Shown here in pieces: positions 51,025 to 54,501 of a stretch of 54,501 nucleotides of DNA. The notes beneath the pieces are model-generated. The model ran no database searches, had not been told where the DNA came from, and was given only the letters and a program-made list of their open reading frames with translations. Position 1 is the first letter of the stretch. Every line of letters begins with the position of its first letter. This DNA is from Candidatus Methylomirabilota bacterium. Lineage in GTDB: Bacteria > Methylomirabilota > Methylomirabilia > Rokubacteriales > CSP1-6. Where the stretch lies: the NCBI GenBank assembly GCA_035936835.1, contig DASYVT010000205.1, positions 1 to 54,501 of the forward strand, read 5' to 3'. Both the position numbers and the translations under genes were made by a program.

Positions 51025-51593
51025 TGTCGAGCAGAGCCCTTTGCGGCCTGCTGGCCGCGGCCACGCTCGTTCTCGCCTTGCTCCTCGTCTGGTACTACCT
51101 GATGGGCGCCCCGCAGTACTCGCTCTACCGCTTCGCACTCGCGATCGACGCTCACGACGCGGCGGCGGCGGAGCGCTTCGTCGACGTCGACCGCGTCGCC
51201 CTTGCCGCCAGCGACGTGATCGTCGCGGAGTACCTCCGGTCGAATGCCAAGGCCGCGAACGCCATCGAGGGCCTCGGGCAGGGCGCGGCGCGCTCCGTGG
51301 CGGGGCAGGCGATGAAGCCCCTGGTGGCCGCCCGCGTGCGCAGCGAGATCCGGAAGATGGCCGAGACCGGCGGGCTGGGCCCCGGTGTTCTGGTGCTGCC
51401 TGCCGGCATGGTTGTGGCCTTCCGCGAGTTCGCCGTCGAGCGGAACGCGGCGGATGCCTGGCTGACCTACACGGACCCGCGCCGTGGACAGACCAGGTTC
51501 AGGATGAGCCAGCAGCCGGACCGCTCGTGGAGGATTACGGAGTTTGACCCTGCGTGGGTCCGGCACCACCTGAAGGACGGTTCAGCGGGATAG
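51024..51593 (+). CDS. DUF2939 membrane-anchored protein
   Basis: 189 aa, GTG overlapping the MoaD-like stop. One N-terminal helix (about 5-25) and then the DUF2939 start GAPQYSLYRFALAIDAHD with FVDVDRVA. The rest is a soluble extracytoplasmic domain of unknown role (DPRRGQTRFRMSQQPDRSWR near the end). Coupled to the aldehyde oxidoreductase operon by overlap, but no functional link is known. Confidence 0.85.
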   Translation: MSSRALCGLLAAATLVLALLLVWYYLMGAPQYSLYRFALAIDAHDAAAAERFVDVDRVALAASDVIVAEYLRSNAKAANAIEGLGQGAARSVAGQAMKPLVAARVRSEIRKMAETGGLGPGVLVLPAGMVVAFREFAVERNAADAWLTYTDPRRGQTRFRMSQQPDRSWRITEFDPAWVRHHLKDGSAG

Positions 51594-51724
51594 TCCCCGC
51601 GCTCAAACCCGCGTTTTCAGGCGTTTTTGGCAGATCTGGCTTGACTCACTGCGACGACCCGTGTTATTTGACGCGTTGCGGGCTCGACGCAATTCCCCAT
51701 TCTCTTCCCCGCGCGAGGGTGACC

Positions 51725-52615
51725 ATGGCGCAAACCGTTGGAATGATTGGGCTTGGAATCATGGGCCGCCCCATGGCCAAGAACCTCCTCAAGGCCGGCT
51801 ACCCACTGGTTGTCCACAGCCGGAGCCAGGGACCCGTGCAGGAGCTGGTCGACGCCGGGGCCAAGGCGGCCGCTTCTCCCAAGGACGTAGCGGGGCAGGT
51901 GGATGTGCTCATCACCATGCTGCCCAACTCTCCCGACGTGGAGCTGGTGGCGCTGGGCCGGGACGGAATAGTCGAGGGCGCCAGGAAGGGCCTGCTCTAC
52001 CTCGACATGTCCACGATCTCTCCCCTCGTGTCGCAGAAGGTCGGGCATACCCTCGGCGCCAAGGGGGTGAGGATGCTCGACGCGCCGGTGTCGGGCGGCG
52101 AGAAGGGCGCCATCGACGCCGCGCTCAGCATCATGGTGGGAGGCGAGAAGGACGACTTCGACGCGGCGCTGCCCGTCTTCCAGGCGCTCGGCAAGACGAT
52201 CACGCTCCTGGGGCCGCTGGGCGCGGGCGGCTTCACCAAGCTCGCCAACCAGATCATCGTCGCGGTCAACCTGACGGCGCTCGGCGAGGCCCTGACGCTC
52301 GCAAAGAAGGCCGGCCTCGATCGCGCGCTCACGCTCAAGGCGCTCGGCGGCGGGCTCGCTGGCTCCAAGTGCCTCGACCAGAAGAGCCCGAACTACGTTT
52401 CTGGCACCTACAACCCCGGTTTCAAGATCGACCTGCACTTCAAGGACCTGGGCCTCATCATGGAATCGTCGCGGGCGCTCGGCGTCCCGCTGCCGTGCAC
52501 GGCGGTCGTCCAGGAGCTGTTCAACGCGATGAGAGTCAAGGGCAAGGGCGGCCTCGATCACTCGGGCGTGATCACACTTCTCGAGGAGCTGGCAGGGCTC
52601 CCGACCCGGTCATGA
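51725..52615 (+). CDS. Beta-hydroxyacid dehydrogenase, GarR (tartronate semialdehyde reductase)-like
   Basis: 296 aa, GAGGGTGA upstream of ATG 51725. NAD-binding MIGLGIMGRPMAKNLLKAG, substrate loop DAPVSGGEKGA and catalytic Lys in GAGGFTKLANQ. The Gly-rich GGGLAGSKCL loop is the GarR type. It reduces tartronate semialdehyde to glycerate or acts on a related hydroxyacid. The 131-bp gap before it shows no clear promoter. Its stop overlaps the next start. Confidence 0.92.
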   Translation: MAQTVGMIGLGIMGRPMAKNLLKAGYPLVVHSRSQGPVQELVDAGAKAAASPKDVAGQVDVLITMLPNSPDVELVALGRDGIVEGARKGLLYLDMSTISPLVSQKVGHTLGAKGVRMLDAPVSGGEKGAIDAALSIMVGGEKDDFDAALPVFQALGKTITLLGPLGAGGFTKLANQIIVAVNLTALGEALTLAKKAGLDRALTLKALGGGLAGSKCLDQKSPNYVSGTYNPGFKIDLHFKDLGLIMESSRALGVPLPCTAVVQELFNAMRVKGKGGLDHSGVITLLEELAGLPTRS

Positions 52616-53640
52616 GGGCGACCGTGGATCGGCCCGGGCTCGACAACCAGGGACGCACGCCGCTCATCAAGATCCGCCGCGTGCGCAAGGGCGATCTCGC
52701 AAAGGTCCGCGACGTCATCGAGCAGGCCTTCGGCGACTTCTTCGAGCGGCAGATGGGCACGCGGCCGCGCCAGGTCTTCGGCGGCGCCCAGTACGTCCAT
52801 CACCGCTGGCTCATGGAGCCGTGGGGCTGCTTCGTCGCCGAGGAGGGTGACGGCAAGATCGTCGGCGCGGCGCTGGCGGTGATGTGGGGCACGGTCGGGC
52901 TCGTCGGTCCTCTCGCCGTGCTGACCAACTACCAGAACCAGGACATCGGCCAGCAGCTGCTGACGGCCTGCCAGGGCTTCTTCAGCGAGAACAAGGCGAC
53001 ACTCGAAGGCGTATCGACCTACCCGTACAGCCCGAAGCACATCACCCTGTACCAAAAGTTCGGCTACAAGCCCAAGGGGCTCGTGGTGATCGCCGCGAAG
53101 CCCATGGACCGGCGCGAGATCGTCCAGGCGACGCGGCCCCCCAGGCCCGGCCTCGCCGTGCGTCGCTACTCCTCGCTCGAGGAGGCCAGGAAGAAGGCCG
53201 CCATGCTCCGCGTGCGGCGCATCACCAACGGCATCTGGCGCGGCATGGACCTGGGCAAAGAGGTCGAGATCGTCGACGGCCTGGCGCTCGGCGACACCCT
53301 GTTGTTGGAGAAGGGGCGCGACGTCATCGGCTTTGCCATCGTCCACATGCCCGGTGTCAGCGAGGCGCCGCACGGCAGCGTCTACGTCAAGTTCCTCGCG
53401 GTCGACTCCCGGCAGCGCAAGCCCGAGAACCTGCACGCTCTGCTCGCGGCCGTCGAAGAGATGGCGCATGCGGCCCAGCTTCAGCGCGTGGTGGCGCCGG
53501 TCTATACGTACTACTGGACCGCGTACCAGACGCTCCTCGAGCGCGGCTACCATCCGGACTTCACCATGGTCCGGATGAAGCGGGGCAAGCAGGAAGACTA
53601 CGAGCACCCGGACGGCCTGGTGCTCGACGACTGGCGCTAG
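52612..53640 (+). CDS. GNAT-family protein with two acetyltransferase-like domains
   Basis: 342 aa from ATG 52612. The first GNAT half (KIRRVRKGDLAKVRDVI start) contains LVGPLAVLTNYQNQDIGQQL, the acetyl-CoA pyrophosphate loop, and ends LYQKFGYKP. The second (LAVRRYSSLEEARKKAAML start) has a weaker loop and may be non-catalytic. Substrate unknown. Coupled to the GarR-like gene by ATGA. Confidence 0.85.
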   Translation: MRATVDRPGLDNQGRTPLIKIRRVRKGDLAKVRDVIEQAFGDFFERQMGTRPRQVFGGAQYVHHRWLMEPWGCFVAEEGDGKIVGAALAVMWGTVGLVGPLAVLTNYQNQDIGQQLLTACQGFFSENKATLEGVSTYPYSPKHITLYQKFGYKPKGLVVIAAKPMDRREIVQATRPPRPGLAVRRYSSLEEARKKAAMLRVRRITNGIWRGMDLGKEVEIVDGLALGDTLLLEKGRDVIGFAIVHMPGVSEAPHGSVYVKFLAVDSRQRKPENLHALLAAVEEMAHAAQLQRVVAPVYTYYWTAYQTLLERGYHPDFTMVRMKRGKQEDYEHPDGLVLDDWR

Positions 53641-53644
53641 CGCA

Positions 53645-54040
53645 TTGAGGCGGGTGATCTGCGGACGCGACGCGACCCTGCGCGCCTGGGCGCTCTGCGC
53701 CGCGTTGCTCGCGCAGAATCCCGGGGCCGCGGGGGCGCATGCCATCATCCTCGAGTCCGATCCCGCGGCAGGCGCGAAGGTCGCGGACCCGCCCACGCGC
53801 ATCTACCTCCGCTTCAACAGCAAGATCGAGAAGCGCCTCAGCCACGTCACGCTCACCGCCGCAGACGGCCGGCCGGTGCCCGTGGCCGTCAAGGCCGACG
53901 GCAGCGAGAAGCCGGACCGGATCGTGCTGCCGCTCGGGTCGCTCCGCCCCGGCGCCTACGTGGTCCGCTACAAGGTTCTCGCAGCCGACGGTCACATCAC
54001 GGAGGGCGCCCTGCGCTTCACCGTGCTCGAGCCGAAGTAG
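53645..54040 (+). CDS. CopC-domain copper-binding protein
   Basis: 131 aa with a TTG at 53645 or GTG at 53654. A signal peptide (about 1-31) would leave His32 as the mature N-terminus (HAIILESDPAAGA), the usual copper ligand of CopC. A second His is in ADGHITEGALRF. The CopC beta-sandwich binds copper in the periplasm. No CopD-like domain is fused or adjacent inside the window. Confidence 0.85.
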   Translation: MRRVICGRDATLRAWALCAALLAQNPGAAGAHAIILESDPAAGAKVADPPTRIYLRFNSKIEKRLSHVTLTAADGRPVPVAVKADGSEKPDRIVLPLGSLRPGAYVVRYKVLAADGHITEGALRFTVLEPK

Positions 54041-54056
54041 CGACGGAGAGTTCCCG

Positions 54057-54501
54057 ATGCTCAAGGGCAGGGCGACGTCCGAGGGCACCGCGGCCTATCG
54101 CGCGGCCCAGGGCGCCGGGGCGGCAGACGACCACTTCCGCGAGTGGCGCGGACTGTCGCTCTCCTCGGTCGGTATCGGGACCTACCTGGGCCCTGACGAC
54201 GACGCCACGGACGCGCTGTACGAGGCCGCCGTCGACCAGGCCGTCGCGTCGGGGATCAATGTCGTCGACTCCGCGGTCAACTATCGGCGCCAGCGGAGCG
54301 AGCGCGCTGTCGGCCGGGCGCTCGGCCGCCTCGTGCGCGCCGGCAGCGCGGCGCGCGAGGGCGTCGTGGTCGCGACAAAGGGCGGCTTCTTGCCCTTCGA
54401 CGGGCCCGCGCCGCCGGGGTTGCTGAGGCCCGGCGATCTCGTCGCCGGCTGCCACTGCATGACGCCGCGCTATCTGGAGGACCAGATCGAGCGCAGCCGG
54501 G
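54057..54501 (+). CDS. Aldo/keto reductase (3' truncated by window)
   Basis: At least 148 aa from ATG 54057, GGAGAG upstream. The frame runs off the window. Early segments LSLSSVGIGTYLGPDDDAT, the Asp/Tyr of the active site in VVDSAVNYR, and VVVATKGGFLP (active-site Lys) are those of aldo/keto reductases. The cofactor and substrate cannot be told from the visible part. Confidence 0.85.
   Translation, partial: MLKGRATSEGTAAYRAAQGAGAADDHFREWRGLSLSSVGIGTYLGPDDDATDALYEAAVDQAVASGINVVDSAVNYRRQRSERAVGRALGRLVRAGSAAREGVVVATKGGFLPFDGPAPPGLLRPGDLVAGCHCMTPRYLEDQIERSR

Noticed and set aside
1-54501. tRNA/rRNA genes, CRISPR arrays, insertion sequences, phage genes
   Set aside because: I looked for clover-leaf ends, regular spaced repeats, transposase or integrase motifs and saw none. 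Short tandem repeats present are isolated and not spaced like CRISPR.

Overview
The window is a very GC-rich, densely packed bacterial chromosome segment: short gaps, many 1-4 bp ATGA/GTGA/TGATG start-stop overlaps, and no gene-free stretch longer than about 210 bp. The gene content (zinc-ribbon cyclase/AAA/TPR proteins, HpnJ, a tungsten aldehyde:ferredoxin oxidoreductase, DUF169, a UGSC selenoprotein) suggests an uncultured soil or sediment lineage of the Rokubacteria/Methylomirabilota kind. That placement is inference; there is no rRNA or other marker here. I saw no tRNA, rRNA, CRISPR array, insertion sequence or origin.

Layout. 1-954: 3' part of a glycine/sarcosine-oxidase-type flavoenzyme. 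1025-8739: two paralogous zinc-ribbon/class III cyclase/AAA/TPR signalling proteins flanking an MNT nucleotidyltransferase-HEPN pair. 8752-10416: a truncated SDR copy, a vapBC-type toxin-antitoxin pair and the intact SDR. 10473-16822: RNase D, an MDR reductase, a duplicated-half membrane protein, DUF169, a Tat-exported metallo-hydrolase, a MOSC protein and a second SDR.

16843-28255 is the most unusual block. It holds a cysteine-peptidase-like exported protein, two catalytically complete ketosynthases, two ketosynthase-fold proteins without the nucleophilic cysteine, an acyl carrier protein, a glycosyltransferase-2/flavin-halogenase-like fusion, an FtsX/MacB-type ABC pair and an ArnT/PMT-like membrane glycosyltransferase. 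It looks like an uncharacterised type II PKS/FAS-like pathway whose product is decorated, exported and possibly glycosylated. hpnJ (hopanoid cyclitol ether) follows.

29851-37682: serA, a PMI-type cupin, a YdcF-like protein and an M48 lipoprotein peptidase whose start overlaps head-to-head with a small lipoprotein gene, then an RpiB-Pgi fusion and an FGGY kinase gene broken by an internal deletion and frameshift. 37760-39631: a small protein, a UGSC selenoprotein with an in-frame UGA and a SECIS-like hairpin, and a conserved companion. 39649-46963: a membrane GAF cyclase, an EamA transporter, a beta-hydroxyacid dehydrogenase and an AsmA-like DUF748 protein. 46987-51024: a four-gene aldehyde oxidoreductase operon (four-cluster ferredoxin, FAD/NAD reductase, W-pterin subunit, MoaD-like) behind an extended -10 promoter. 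51024-54501: DUF2939, a second beta-hydroxyacid dehydrogenase, a GNAT protein, a CopC-domain protein and the start of an aldo/keto reductase.

A recurrent regulatory theme is a -10-like hexamer only 6-9 nt before the start codon, pointing to frequent leaderless or near-leaderless mRNAs.
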